Positions 1 to 6,656 of a DNA stretch of 9,996 nucleotides are shown piece after piece. The stretch's first letter is position 1. Each line of letters starts with the position of its first letter. Source of the DNA: CAYMCQ01 sp964389025 (GTDB lineage Bacteria; Verrucomicrobiota; Verrucomicrobiia; Limisphaerales; CAYMCQ01); the NCBI GenBank assembly GCA_964389025.1, contig CAYMCQ010000109.1, forward strand, positions 1-9,996, read 5' to 3'. A program made the translations under genes and the position numbers. Below the pieces are notes generated by a model, which searched no databases, had not been told where the DNA came from, and saw nothing but the letters and a program-made list of their open reading frames with translations.

Positions 1-20
1 ACGATTTTGCCTTTGTTCAT
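1..20 (-). CDS. atpD: ATP synthase F1 subunit beta, first 6 codons only (cut by window edge)
   Basis: An ATG read on the minus strand at 20-18 opens MNKGKI and the next two bases fit a valine codon, which matches the usual beginning of AtpD (MNKGKIVQ-type starts are common). It lies 9 bases after the atpG stop codon, exactly where atpD is expected in the order atpA-atpG-atpD. The beta subunit carries the catalytic sites of F1. Only the start is visible, so nothing can be said about catalytic residues. There is no clear Shine-Dalgarno sequence; the short spacer is A/T only. The call rests mainly on position in the operon and the first residues. Confidence 0.85.
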
Positions 21-29
21 AAAATAATT

Positions 30-908
30 TTAGCCGAGCGCCATTTGCGCCGTTGTGATCTCCAAAAGTTCCTTCGTGATGTTCGCCTGACGCAGCTTGT
101 TGTATTCGAGCGTGAGGTCTTTGATGAGTTGCTTCGCGTTGTCGGTGGCATTCTTCATCGCGACCATGCGCGAGCTGTGTTCCGACGCCTTGGCTTCGAG
201 AAGAATCTGGTAAATCTGAAAATTCAAATAGTGCGGCAGCAACGAACCGAGCACCGCGCCCGCACCCGGCTCGAAAAGAAATTCCAACTGGGATTTTTCA
301 AGGGCAACGGAGGTTTCGTGACCATGGACTTCAGTCTGCAAGCCTTTGATCTCGCCGACCGGCAACAGCGGCAGCACTTCGGGTTTTTGGTTCAACGTGC
401 TGATGAAGTTCGTGAACAGCACGTCAACGTGATCCACTTCGCCTTTCGTGAACATGTCACGTGCGAATTTCGAGATCGCCCGCGCCTCAGCGAACAGCGG
501 CGCGTCCTTGTAGGTGAACTCCGCAGCGAGTTGCCGCCTGGTGCGCGCAATGAATTGAGAACCCTTCCGGCCCGCACAGATGAACACCGTGGTGTCTTTG
601 TCGAACTTTGCCGCCTCGCGCGTGAGATTGGAATTGAGCGCGCCGCAAAGCCCCTTGTCCGTGCTGACGAGGATCACCGCGCGTTTGGTGCCTCCGCGTT
701 TTTCCATCAGCGGATGCGCGAAGTCACCGGCGTTGCCCGCCACGTGCGCGAGCATGTTGTTCATCAACGAGGCATAAGGCCTGCCCGCCAGCGCGGCGAG
801 CTGAGCCTTGCGCATCTTCGACGAGGCGACCATCTGCATGGCCTTCGTGATCTGCGCCGTGTTCTTGACCGACTTGATGCGTCGGCGAATGTCGCGTGTG
901 CTGGGCAT
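30..908 (-). CDS. atpG: ATP synthase F1 subunit gamma
   Basis: This is the central rotor stalk of F1Fo ATP synthase, which turns inside the alpha3beta3 ring and couples proton flow to ATP synthesis at the inner membrane. The 292-residue product is of normal length (E. coli 287). Both ends that form the antiparallel coiled coil are well conserved: residues 6-36 (DIRRRIKSVKNTAQITKAMQ and the following MVASSKMRKAQ) and the C-terminal helix from about 245 to 292 (NATDNAKQLIKDLTLEYNKL, then ITTAQMALG at the very end). The middle is the Rossmann-like globular domain with VSTDKGLCGALN near 81-92. The ATG at 908 gives the canonical MPSTRDIRRRI start. The gene begins 3 bases after the atpA stop and ends 9 bases before atpD, so translation is probably coupled. 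No oddity seen. Confidence 0.98.
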   Translation of the reverse strand: MPSTRDIRRRIKSVKNTAQITKAMQMVASSKMRKAQLAALAGRPYASLMNNMLAHVAGNAGDFAHPLMEKRGGTKRAVILVSTDKGLCGALNSNLTREAAKFDKDTTVFICAGRKGSQFIARTRRQLAAEFTYKDAPLFAEARAISKFARDMFTKGEVDHVDVLFTNFISTLNQKPEVLPLLPVGEIKGLQTEVHGHETSVALEKSQLEFLFEPGAGAVLGSLLPHYLNFQIYQILLEAKASEHSSRMVAMKNATDNAKQLIKDLTLEYNKLRQANITKELLEITTAQMALG

Positions 909-911
909 CGC

Positions 912-2444
912 TTAACGGTAAGTCTGTTTGAACTCGGTGACGGCAGTCTTCAACTCGGCGGCGAGCGCGTCGTTGATCGCCTTTTCAGTGCGGATCTTGG
1001 CGAGCACCGCGGCTTTGCGCGTGTTCAGGAAGTCCACGAGCTTGTTCTGGAAATCCTTCACCTTCTCAACGGCCACGTCGTCGAAGAAATTATTCTGCAC
1101 CGCCCACAAGACGGCGGCCTGAACTTCGACGGGGATCGGGTTGAACTGCGGCTGCTTGAAAACTTCCACGACGCGCTTGCCGCGTTCGAGAATCGCCTGC
1201 GTCTTGGCGTCGAGGTCGGAACCGAACTGCGCGAATGCCGCGAGTTCGCGGAACTGCGCGAGATCGCCCTTGATACGACCGGCGACTTGTTTCATTGCTT
1301 TGATCTGCGCGGCTGAACCGACGCGGCTGACTGACAGACCGACGGAAACTGCGGGACGAACGCCTTGATAAAACAAATCTGTTTCCAAATAAATTTGTCC
1401 GTCCGTGATCGAGATCACGTTCGTGGGAATGTAGGCCGAGACATCGCCTGCCTGTGTCTCGATGATCGGGAGCGCGGTGAGCGAACCATTTCCGTATTTT
1501 TCTCCGACGCGGGCGGAGCGTTCGAGCAAACGGCTGTGCAGATAAAACACGTCGCCGGGATACGCTTCGCGACCGGACGGACGTTTCAGCACGAGCGAAA
1601 CCTGACGATACGCGACTGCTTGCTTGGACAAGTCATCGTAAATGATGAGCGCGTCCATGCCGTTATCCATGAACCATTCACCCATCGCTGCGCCTGCGAA
1701 CGGAGCGAGATATTGATTCGCAGCGGAGTCCGACGCTGCGGCAACCACGACGATGGTGTCGGCGAGCGCGCCGGCTTTTTCCAATTCCGAAATGACACGC
1801 GCGACGTTCGATTGCTTCTGGCCGATGGCGACGTAAATGTTGTAGATCGGACGGAAACCTTTTTCACCGGACTCACGTCCAACTTTGTTGTTGCGCGCTT
1901 GATTGATCATCGTGTCCACGCCGATCGTGGTCTTGCCCGTCGAACGGTCGCCGATGATGAGTTCGCGCTGGCCGCGTCCGATCGGAATCATCGCGTCAAT
2001 CGCCATGATGCCGGTCTGCACCGGCTGGCTGACGGATTTGCGTTTGATGATGCCGGGCGCAATTTTTTCAACCGGATAAAAGGCGTCCTGCTTGATCGGC
2101 CCCTTGCCGTCCACGGGGCGACCGAGACAATCCACAACGCGGCCGAGCAATCCTTTGCCGACCGGAACGGAGAGAAGTTTTCCCGTCGTCTTGACCTCCG
2201 AGCCTTCGCTCACGGAAAGATAATCGCCGAGGACGATGGCACCGACCTCAGTCTCTTCGAGGTTGAGCGCGAGGCCGATGACGCCGTTGCCGAAGTCCAA
2301 CATCTCGTTGGCCATGCAATCGGTCAGCCCCTCGATCTTCGCCACGCCGTCGCCGCACTCGCGCACGACACCGACGTTTTGTTTCGCGGTCGCCGTCTTG
2401 ACGCCCGCAATCTGTGATTCAATCTCTTGCAGTAGTGTGCTCAT
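912..2444 (-). CDS. atpA: ATP synthase F1 subunit alpha
   Basis: This is the nucleotide-binding, non-catalytic regulatory subunit that alternates with beta in the F1 hexamer. The product is 510 residues (E. coli 513). Residues about 25-95 form the beta-barrel domain. The P-loop is GDRSTGKT at 165-172, with Ser168 where many alpha subunits have Gln. DALIIYDDLSKQAVAYRQ (264-281) is the Walker B region. The family signature PAVSVGLSVSRVGSAAQ lies at 364-380 and its Arg374 is the arginine that reaches into the beta catalytic site. The helical C-terminal domain follows. Compared with E. coli, about a dozen extra residues sit between INQ (180-182) and IYVAIGQK (203-210), around NKVGRESGEKGFRP. The start at 2444 gives the expected delta-binding N-terminal helix (MSTLLQEIESQIAG). 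It follows atpH by 9 bases and precedes atpG by 3. Confidence 0.98.
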   Translation of the reverse strand: MSTLLQEIESQIAGVKTATAKQNVGVVRECGDGVAKIEGLTDCMANEMLDFGNGVIGLALNLEETEVGAIVLGDYLSVSEGSEVKTTGKLLSVPVGKGLLGRVVDCLGRPVDGKGPIKQDAFYPVEKIAPGIIKRKSVSQPVQTGIMAIDAMIPIGRGQRELIIGDRSTGKTTIGVDTMINQARNNKVGRESGEKGFRPIYNIYVAIGQKQSNVARVISELEKAGALADTIVVVAAASDSAANQYLAPFAGAAMGEWFMDNGMDALIIYDDLSKQAVAYRQVSLVLKRPSGREAYPGDVFYLHSRLLERSARVGEKYGNGSLTALPIIETQAGDVSAYIPTNVISITDGQIYLETDLFYQGVRPAVSVGLSVSRVGSAAQIKAMKQVAGRIKGDLAQFRELAAFAQFGSDLDAKTQAILERGKRVVEVFKQPQFNPIPVEVQAAVLWAVQNNFFDDVAVEKVKDFQNKLVDFLNTRKAAVLAKIRTEKAINDALAAELKTAVTEFKQTYR

Positions 2445-2453
2445 AAATTTTCT

Positions 2454-2846
2454 CTAAAAACTTTCCGCGAGTGCCGCCAATTTTGCCTTCACGCTTCCAT
2501 CGTAAACATCGCTGCCGACTTGCACGCGCAACCCGCCGATAAGCGACGCATCCTGCGCGAACGAAATGTTCAACCCCTGTCCGTAGCGCTTCGCGAGGCT
2601 GCCCTTGATGTTTTCCTGCGAAGCAGGCGACAACGGCGTCGCGCTCTCGACTTTCGCGGTGCGGCGTTCGATGTCCAGCTTCACCAGCCGTTGAAAATGA
2701 TTCAGGATTCCCGAATGGCCGCGCGGCTTTTTCTCAATCAACAATCTCACCGCGGTGAGCGCGCGCGAATCGTCCAGCAGGCCGTTCACGAACGAACTGC
2801 GGAACAATTGCTTGGCGTCGCGCCGGGCTTGTTTGGAAATCTTCAT
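2454..2846 (-). CDS. atpH: ATP synthase F1 subunit delta, short form
   Basis: Delta joins the crown of F1 (the alpha N-termini) to the b-subunit stalk. The product is only 130 residues, against about 175-180 for most bacteria. The C-terminal part is clearly AtpH: RLVKLDIERRTAKVESATPL (53-72) followed by the GLRVQVGSDVYDGSVKAKL segment (104-122), the conserved I/VxxxDxxxDGSVxxxL ending. The missing 45-50 residues come from the N-terminal helical domain; what remains there is KQARRDAKQLFRSSFVNGLL. The ATG at 2846 shares one base with the atpF stop (TGATG), and no upstream extension is possible without running into atpF, so the short length is real rather than a wrong start. I believe similar short delta proteins with a KISKQARR-type start occur in Verrucomicrobiota, from memory only. 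Confidence 0.93.
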   Translation of the reverse strand: MKISKQARRDAKQLFRSSFVNGLLDDSRALTAVRLLIEKKPRGHSGILNHFQRLVKLDIERRTAKVESATPLSPASQENIKGSLAKRYGQGLNISFAQDASLIGGLRVQVGSDVYDGSVKAKLAALAESF

Positions 2847-3346
2847 CAGGCGGCGAGCTGTTTCGTCGTCTCCTCCGCCAGGCGATTCTGGTCGTCCGAG
2901 GTCAAAACTTTGCCGGTGACCTTCGCCGTCGTGTTCACGACGAGACGTCCGACTTCGCGGCGCAGTTCGGTTTTCATTCGTGCCAGCTCCGCTTCGCTGG
3001 CCTGACGCGCCTTGACCGCGATGTCGTTGGCGGTGGCGACGGCTTTTTGAGTTTCCTGCTCCAAAATCTTCGCGGCGGCGACGCGCGCTTCCTCTATGAA
3101 CTTGTTCGCGTCAACATTCGCCTTGTCGAGAATCTCGCGTTTGCGCGCCTCGGTGGCGGCAAGTTCAGCCTTGATCTTCTCGGCGTTGCTCATGCCTTCG
3201 GCAATCTTCTGACGCCGCTGCTCGAGCATGTTCAGCACGGGCTTGTAGGCGAACTTCCAGAGGACGAAAAGGACAATGCCGAAGTTGATCGTTTGCGCGA
3301 TCAACTTCGGCCAATAGATGCCCAGGTCGTGAAGGGTCTGCTCCAT
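2846..3346 (-). CDS. atpF: ATP synthase Fo subunit b
   Basis: Subunit b is the peripheral stalk that holds F1 still against the rotor. The 166-residue product has one N-terminal membrane helix at about 13-31 (LIAQTINFGIVLFVLWKFAY) followed by the typical KPVLNMLEQRRQKIAEGM start of the long cytoplasmic helix. The rest, to the C-terminus, is rich in Ala, Glu, Lys and Arg with no prolines, as expected for the dimerising right-handed coiled coil. Only one b-type gene is present, so the stalk is probably a homodimer rather than a b/b' pair. The gene starts 6 bases after atpE; an AGG within the last codons of atpE can serve as a weak Shine-Dalgarno site. Its stop overlaps the atpH start by one base. 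Confidence 0.97.
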   Translation of the reverse strand: MEQTLHDLGIYWPKLIAQTINFGIVLFVLWKFAYKPVLNMLEQRRQKIAEGMSNAEKIKAELAATEARKREILDKANVDANKFIEEARVAAAKILEQETQKAVATANDIAVKARQASEAELARMKTELRREVGRLVVNTTAKVTGKVLTSDDQNRLAEETTKQLAA

Positions 3347-3352
3347 ATGAAC

Positions 3353-3574
3353 TTACCTGTTCACGACGAAGAACGTCAGGATCGCCAGGCCTTCAGCCAG
3401 CGCCATGCCGATGAGCGCGGTGGTGAAGACTTTGCCGAACGCGCCGGGATTGCGCCCGGTGGCTTCGGCGGCTTTGGCGGCGGCGAGACCGACGCCGATG
3501 GCCGCGCCCATACCAACGAGACCGACGGCGATATTGCCGCGCAATCCTTCAACTGCTACTTGTGCCAGCATCAT
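3353..3574 (-). CDS. atpE: ATP synthase Fo subunit c
   Basis: Subunit c is a two-helix hairpin that forms the rotating ring carrying protons through the membrane. The product is 73 residues. Helix 1 (about 13-38) has the small-residue packing pattern G21-G23-A25-G27-G29; the polar loop is R41-N42-P43 where most c subunits read RQP; helix 2 carries the essential carboxylate Glu61 (GMALAEGLAIL). The positions that bind sodium in Na+-type rings (Gln32 and Ser66 of Ilyobacter) correspond here to Val28 and Gly62, so a proton-driven ring is expected. The frame is open further upstream to 3796, but that stretch overlaps atpB and does not look like c subunit. Two adjacent ATGs (3574 and 3571) could start it; the first is chosen. 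Confidence 0.97.
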   Translation of the reverse strand: MMLAQVAVEGLRGNIAVGLVGMGAAIGVGLAAAKAAEATGRNPGAFGKVFTTALIGMALAEGLAILTFFVVNR

Positions 3575-3645
3575 AGTTTTTCTTTCTGTTGTTTGTTTTT
3601 GTTGCTCGCAACCGCCCGCGCGCAGCACGGTCTCGGTTGCAAATC
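3575..3645 (-). promoter_or_regulatory. atpB-atpE intercistronic leader: hairpin plus A-rich translation-initiation region
   Basis: This 71-base gap is the longest inside the ATP synthase operon. Just after the atpB stop, GCAACCG (read on minus, 3640-3634) pairs with CGGTTGC (3614-3608) around a 19-base loop. It is followed by 33 bases (3607-3575) that are about two-thirds A, nearly free of U and with few G, running up to the ATGATG start of atpE. In E. coli the corresponding region enhances translation of atpE, whose product is needed in about ten copies per complex. A similar role here is inferred from position and composition. Within it AGAAAG is a weak Shine-Dalgarno candidate. Confidence 0.5.
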
Positions 3646-4611
3646 TTAATGCGCGTGTTTTCCGCTGCCGTGCTCCTCCTCCGTGTGCGAACAGAGTGTG
3701 CCGATGAATGCGATGCTCAACAGTGTGAACACCAGCGCCTGCACGACGGCAACCATCAACTCCAAAAAATAAAATGGCACGGCTGCCAGCCCCCATGCCT
3801 TGCCAAGCATGATCGTGATAACACTTTCGCCGCCGTAAATGTTTCCGTAAAGCCGCATCGCGAGTGCGACCGGACGGATCATGATTGAGACTACCTCAAT
3901 GAAGCCGATGAAGATGAAAATCAAAGTCAGCGGAATCAAGATCAGCCCTTTCATTCCGCCTTTCGGGCCGAAGACGTGTTTGATCAAACCAATCGGGCCG
4001 TTGTATTTGATCGCCCAGAAGCTGCTCATGATGAAAAAGATCGCGGCCATTGCGACAGTCGTGTTTGCGTCGGCGGTCGGCGGACGGAACAACGGGACAT
4101 CCGCGTGCTGCAACGCGAATGGCAGCGCGCTGTGTTCGGCGTGATGTCCCCAGCCGATGCTGCCCACGCCCGGCAAGAGTCCCATCAAATTCGAGATCAC
4201 GATGAACAGAAAAAACGTGGCGCAGAGCGGAAAACACCAACGCGCAACTTTCGGCTCAAGCAATCCGCTGGTGAGATTTTCCAATCCTTCGACTGCTGAT
4301 TCAATAATGTTCTGCAAACCGGATGGAACTTCCTTCAAGTTGCGCGTGCCGAGGCGGACTACAATGAAAATCAGCGCGGCGATGACCCACGTGTAAACCA
4401 TCGAGTTAGTGACTTCGATCGGGCCGATGTGAAACAACGTCGGCGCGGCAGCCGAAACCGGCGGGCCTTCGTGACCGCCACCTGCTCCGTGTGACTCGAC
4501 GGCGGCAGCGACGGAAGCCGTGGTGTCATGTCTCGCCTCGGTTGCGTTGAGAACTGCAACCAGTCCGAATGACGCCACTGCCGTCAGAAAAAATCTTCTT
4601 AAAAAAATCAC
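3646..4611 (-). CDS. atpB: ATP synthase Fo subunit a
   Basis: Subunit a forms the two proton half-channels next to the c ring. The 321-residue product has the diagnostic RPVALAMRLYGNIYGGE segment, whose Arg253 matches the essential E. coli Arg210, and Gln291 in VVQALVFTLLSIAFIG matches Gln252. PPTADANTTVAMA at 178-190 is also typical. Membrane helices lie near 72-90, 128-148, 186-203, 222-246 and 272-305. The start is a GTG at 4611: an in-frame stop lies ten codons upstream of it with no ATG between, and the first 25 residues look like a signal peptide (RRFF, then a hydrophobic run). A His/Gly-rich segment follows (about 28-48), and the C-terminus is also His-rich (HTEEEHGSGKHAH). It is the first gene of the operon; no atpI precedes it. 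Confidence 0.96.
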   Translation of the reverse strand: MIFLRRFFLTAVASFGLVAVLNATEARHDTTASVAAAVESHGAGGGHEGPPVSAAAPTLFHIGPIEVTNSMVYTWVIAALIFIVVRLGTRNLKEVPSGLQNIIESAVEGLENLTSGLLEPKVARWCFPLCATFFLFIVISNLMGLLPGVGSIGWGHHAEHSALPFALQHADVPLFRPPTADANTTVAMAAIFFIMSSFWAIKYNGPIGLIKHVFGPKGGMKGLILIPLTLIFIFIGFIEVVSIMIRPVALAMRLYGNIYGGESVITIMLGKAWGLAAVPFYFLELMVAVVQALVFTLLSIAFIGTLCSHTEEEHGSGKHAH

Positions 4612-4764
4612 GCTTTGGGTTGCAACCGCGAACGATTTGTCTGTGGTTTTTCAACCGATTGTTCGCCGGAAGCGGCGGGGAAATTGCCGCATCGTGAAAA
4701 TTTTCACAAGGGAATTTTTGAAAAATTTTCGGCGGATGAAAAGTTAAGTCCGTTTATGAATCGT
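4612..4764 (-). promoter_or_regulatory. Leader/promoter region of the ATP synthase operon with a 14-bp palindrome
   Basis: This 153-base gap between the permease stop and the atpB start must hold any promoter specific to the atp operon. It is AT-rich between 4681 and 4760. It contains the perfect palindrome GTGAAAATTTTCAC (4694-4707), a second symmetrical element AATTTTTGAAAAATT (4713-4727), and a small hairpin CGCCG-CTTC-CGGCG (minus strand, 4677-4664). None is followed by a U-run that would make a textbook terminator. No convincing -35/-10 pair was found, so promoter position is unknown. The palindrome is the best operator candidate. Confidence 0.4.
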
Positions 4765-5640
4765 TTAAGCCGAACCTTTCAAACTCTTCGGCGATGTGGT
4801 TGAATCGCCGGTGAATTTGGGATTGCGAAATCTCGTAACAAACACGCACAAAATCAACGCCGCGCCCAGCACGCAAACGATTGCCGCGCCGATGGGCAGG
4901 TTGAATTGATAGGAACAATACAATCCCGTAACGCTGCTGACAGTCGAGACAACGCAGCCGATCGCGAGCAGAACGCCAAACCTGCGCGCCAGAAAATTGG
5001 CGCAGACCGCCGGAATGATGAGATACGAAAAGACGAGCAGCACGCCGCCGATGTGGACGAATGTCGTCACGACGATTCCGAACAGCGCGTAAAAAAGAAA
5101 ATCCCACGCCCGAACGGACAACCCTTCTTTTTCCGCGCGTTCCGAGTCGAAAGAAATCGCGAGAAAGTGTTTTCGAAAAATGAAATGCACCACAGCGATT
5201 GCCGCGTAGAGCGCGAAGGGCTTGAGCACCTGCCCCGGATTTTGCAGATAGAGCAATTCGCCGACGAGTGTTTGCTTGAGTTCTTCGTTGCCGTGCGGGC
5301 TGTTGTTCAACAGTAAAATCCCGCCCGCCGCCGCGAAGACGTAAGTGATGCCGATCAATGCTTCCTGCGGCACCTGATGATGTTTCCTCATACGCGTGAA
5401 GGTAAAAATGGCGGCACCGATCAACGTGAAAGCGACTGAGAACGCGTAGCTTTGCCAATCGTGCGGATCGTGGTGGAGTAGAATTGCAACGCATGTTCCG
5501 AGTGTCGCAACCTGTGCGAGCGCGAGGTCAACGAAGATTACTTCGCGCCGAATAATGTGGAGGCCGAAATATACCAAGAGCGGCGGCAATAACAGGCACG
5601 CCACTAAAGCCCACTTCAATATCTCAAATGCTTCGCTCAT
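4765..5640 (-). CDS. Metal ABC transporter permease, ABC-3 / ZnuB-MntB family
   Basis: This inner-membrane permease would form the channel of a zinc or manganese importer. The 291-residue product is of normal length. It has about eight hydrophobic helices and the family landmarks in order: GLHIIRREVIFVDLALAQVA (26-45), EALIGITYVFAAAGGILLL (93-111), the re-entrant GELLYLQNP (128-136), HIGGVLLVFSYLIIPAVCAN (196-215), and FNLPIGAAIV near 246-255, which matches the common S...LPTGPxIV ending. The C-terminus after 270 is a short polar tail. ATG at 5640 is used; there is no Shine-Dalgarno sequence. The gene follows the binding-protein gene by 61 bases, most of which is a dispersed palindrome. The partner ATPase (ZnuC/MntA-type) is not between them nor elsewhere in the window. 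Zinc versus manganese cannot be decided from the permease. Confidence 0.92.
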   Translation of the reverse strand: MSEAFEILKWALVACLLLPPLLVYFGLHIIRREVIFVDLALAQVATLGTCVAILLHHDPHDWQSYAFSVAFTLIGAAIFTFTRMRKHHQVPQEALIGITYVFAAAGGILLLNNSPHGNEELKQTLVGELLYLQNPGQVLKPFALYAAIAVVHFIFRKHFLAISFDSERAEKEGLSVRAWDFLFYALFGIVVTTFVHIGGVLLVFSYLIIPAVCANFLARRFGVLLAIGCVVSTVSSVTGLYCSYQFNLPIGAAIVCVLGAALILCVFVTRFRNPKFTGDSTTSPKSLKGSA

Positions 5641-5649
5641 ATAAATTTT

Positions 5650-5705
5650 GTAGCGGCAGTCTGTGACTGTCGCAGTTTGGAACGGCGGCCACAGACCGCC
5701 GCTAC
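5650..5705. repeat. Dispersed imperfect palindrome (REP-like) between the binding-protein and permease genes
   Basis: The 16-base arm GTAGCGGCAGTCTGTG (5650-5665) is matched at 15 of 16 positions by the reverse complement of 5690-5705. The 24-base centre contains further partial complementarity. The right arm runs into the 3' end of the binding-protein gene and contains its TAG stop codon. The shape (short, GC-rich, intergenic, near-symmetric) resembles REP/BIME-type dispersed elements; TTGTAGCG at its left end recurs at 9751-9758. Whether it is repeated elsewhere in the genome cannot be seen here. Confidence 0.7.
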
Positions 5706-6610
5706 AGTTGGTCCTTGCCTTCCAGCGCTTGCGCCAATGATTTCACCAGGCCGTTTATCCAGTCTTCATACGTTTGTTCGGCCTTTGGAAAGGTTGGGAA
5801 ATCGAGGACAGTTGCGCCCGTTCGGCTCGCGACCGTTTCGGCAGTTTTTCGGTTTTGATATGGCTGCACGACGATGGCCTTCACGTTTTCTGATTTCATT
5901 TTCGAGATGACTTCCACGAGGTGGGACGGCGTCGGCGGAATGCCGGGCTTCGGTTCAAGAAACAAATCCATTTTCAAATCGAACCGTTTGGCGAAGTAGG
6001 GCCATGAATTGTGATACGTGACGACGATTTTTCCATTGTGCGGCGCAAGAAGTTTTTGCCACCCGGCCATTTTTGCGTCGAGACGCTGGATAAAATCATC
6101 GAGGTTCGCTTTGAAGAAATTGCAATCGGCAGAATCAAGCTGGCAAAACGAATTGCAGATGTGTTGAGCCACAACTTTTGCATTCATCGGATCGGTCATG
6201 TAATGCGGATTGCCAGACGCGTGAATGTCGCCCTTCGAGCGGTCGAGCGTGCTCGGGACTTCCAGCAATTGGATGCCCTCATTGCACGCGATGCGTCCCG
6301 GTTTGCCGGGAGCGAGTTCTGCATTTCGGGCGCCTTCGAGCAGCGGCGAGAGCCAGCCGATCTCAAGCTCCGCCCCGCCTTCGATCAGCGCGTCGGCGCG
6401 ATTGAGCTTCACGATTAAACTCGGTTTCGCGTCAACAAAGTGCGGATCCTCAGTCGGGCGTGCGAGAGTGGTGATTTCAATTTTGTCCCCGCCGATTTCT
6501 TTGGCGATGGCCGCCAGGTCTGGTGTCGTTGCAACGACGTTTAATTTCGCGTGGGTTGATGCGGCGAAGAAAAGAGCCGTGAGTCCAACTGCTGAAAAAA
6601 TGTTTTTCAT
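5702..6610 (-). CDS. Periplasmic metal-binding protein of an ABC importer, ZnuA/TroA family (cluster A-I)
   Basis: This lipid-free secreted protein would bind Zn(II) or Mn(II) in the periplasm and deliver it to the permease encoded next. The ATG at 6610 gives 302 residues with a clean signal peptide (MKNIFSAVGLTALFFAASTHA, cleavage near 21). An in-frame GTG at 6646 would add 12 residues before that signal and has no ribosome site. Family metal ligands are visible: His57 (EDPHFVDAKPS), His136 (GNPHYMTDP), His200 (VVTYHNSWPYFAKRF) and the acidic Asp270 (TVLDFP). The His/Asp-rich loop typical of many ZnuA proteins is missing, so zinc is not proven; a Mn binder is possible. The gene follows the porin by 46 bases and ends inside a dispersed palindrome. 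The C-terminal residues EGKDQL could therefore have been reset by the repeat. Confidence 0.92.
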   Translation of the reverse strand: MKNIFSAVGLTALFFAASTHAKLNVVATTPDLAAIAKEIGGDKIEITTLARPTEDPHFVDAKPSLIVKLNRADALIEGGAELEIGWLSPLLEGARNAELAPGKPGRIACNEGIQLLEVPSTLDRSKGDIHASGNPHYMTDPMNAKVVAQHICNSFCQLDSADCNFFKANLDDFIQRLDAKMAGWQKLLAPHNGKIVVTYHNSWPYFAKRFDLKMDLFLEPKPGIPPTPSHLVEVISKMKSENVKAIVVQPYQNRKTAETVASRTGATVLDFPTFPKAEQTYEDWINGLVKSLAQALEGKDQL

Positions 6611-6639
6611 TAGCTTTGAGAGGTTGAAGTTTGATTCAT
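6610..6639 (-). CDS. Possible 9-codon leader peptide overlapping the binding-protein start
   Basis: In the 46-base gap after the porin gene, ATG at 6639-6637 opens a reading frame MNQTSTSQS that ends in TAA, and the last A of this stop is the first A of the binding-protein ATG (TAATG). AGGTG at 6648-6644 lies four bases upstream of the mini-ORF start and is the only good Shine-Dalgarno-like site in the gap; the binding-protein ATG itself has none. Translation of the mini-ORF could thus feed ribosomes to the main gene by termination-reinitiation. A chance ORF of this length is quite likely, and no metal-binding or regulatory codon pattern is visible apart from Ser/Thr codons. Confidence 0.25.
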   Translation of the reverse strand: MNQTSTSQS

Positions 6640-6656
6640 GTTTCACCTGTCACATT

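Noticed and set aside
45..1316. 423-codon plus-strand open frame opposite atpG and the end of atpA
   Set aside because: It is antisense to two certain genes, its product is Arg/His/Glu-rich with no family pattern, and it runs straight through the gene boundary. It is a codon-bias shadow.
1365..2417. 350-codon plus-strand open frame opposite atpA
   Set aside because: Antisense to a certain gene with the same Arg/Asp/His-rich composition typical of shadows.
3575..3796. N-terminal extension of the atpE frame
   Set aside because: It overlaps atpB in another frame and is unlike subunit c; the conserved protein starts at the ATGATG.
4754..5494. 246-codon minus-strand open frame overlapping the permease in another frame
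   Set aside because: The permease frame has clear helices and family landmarks; this frame is Arg-rich and patternless.
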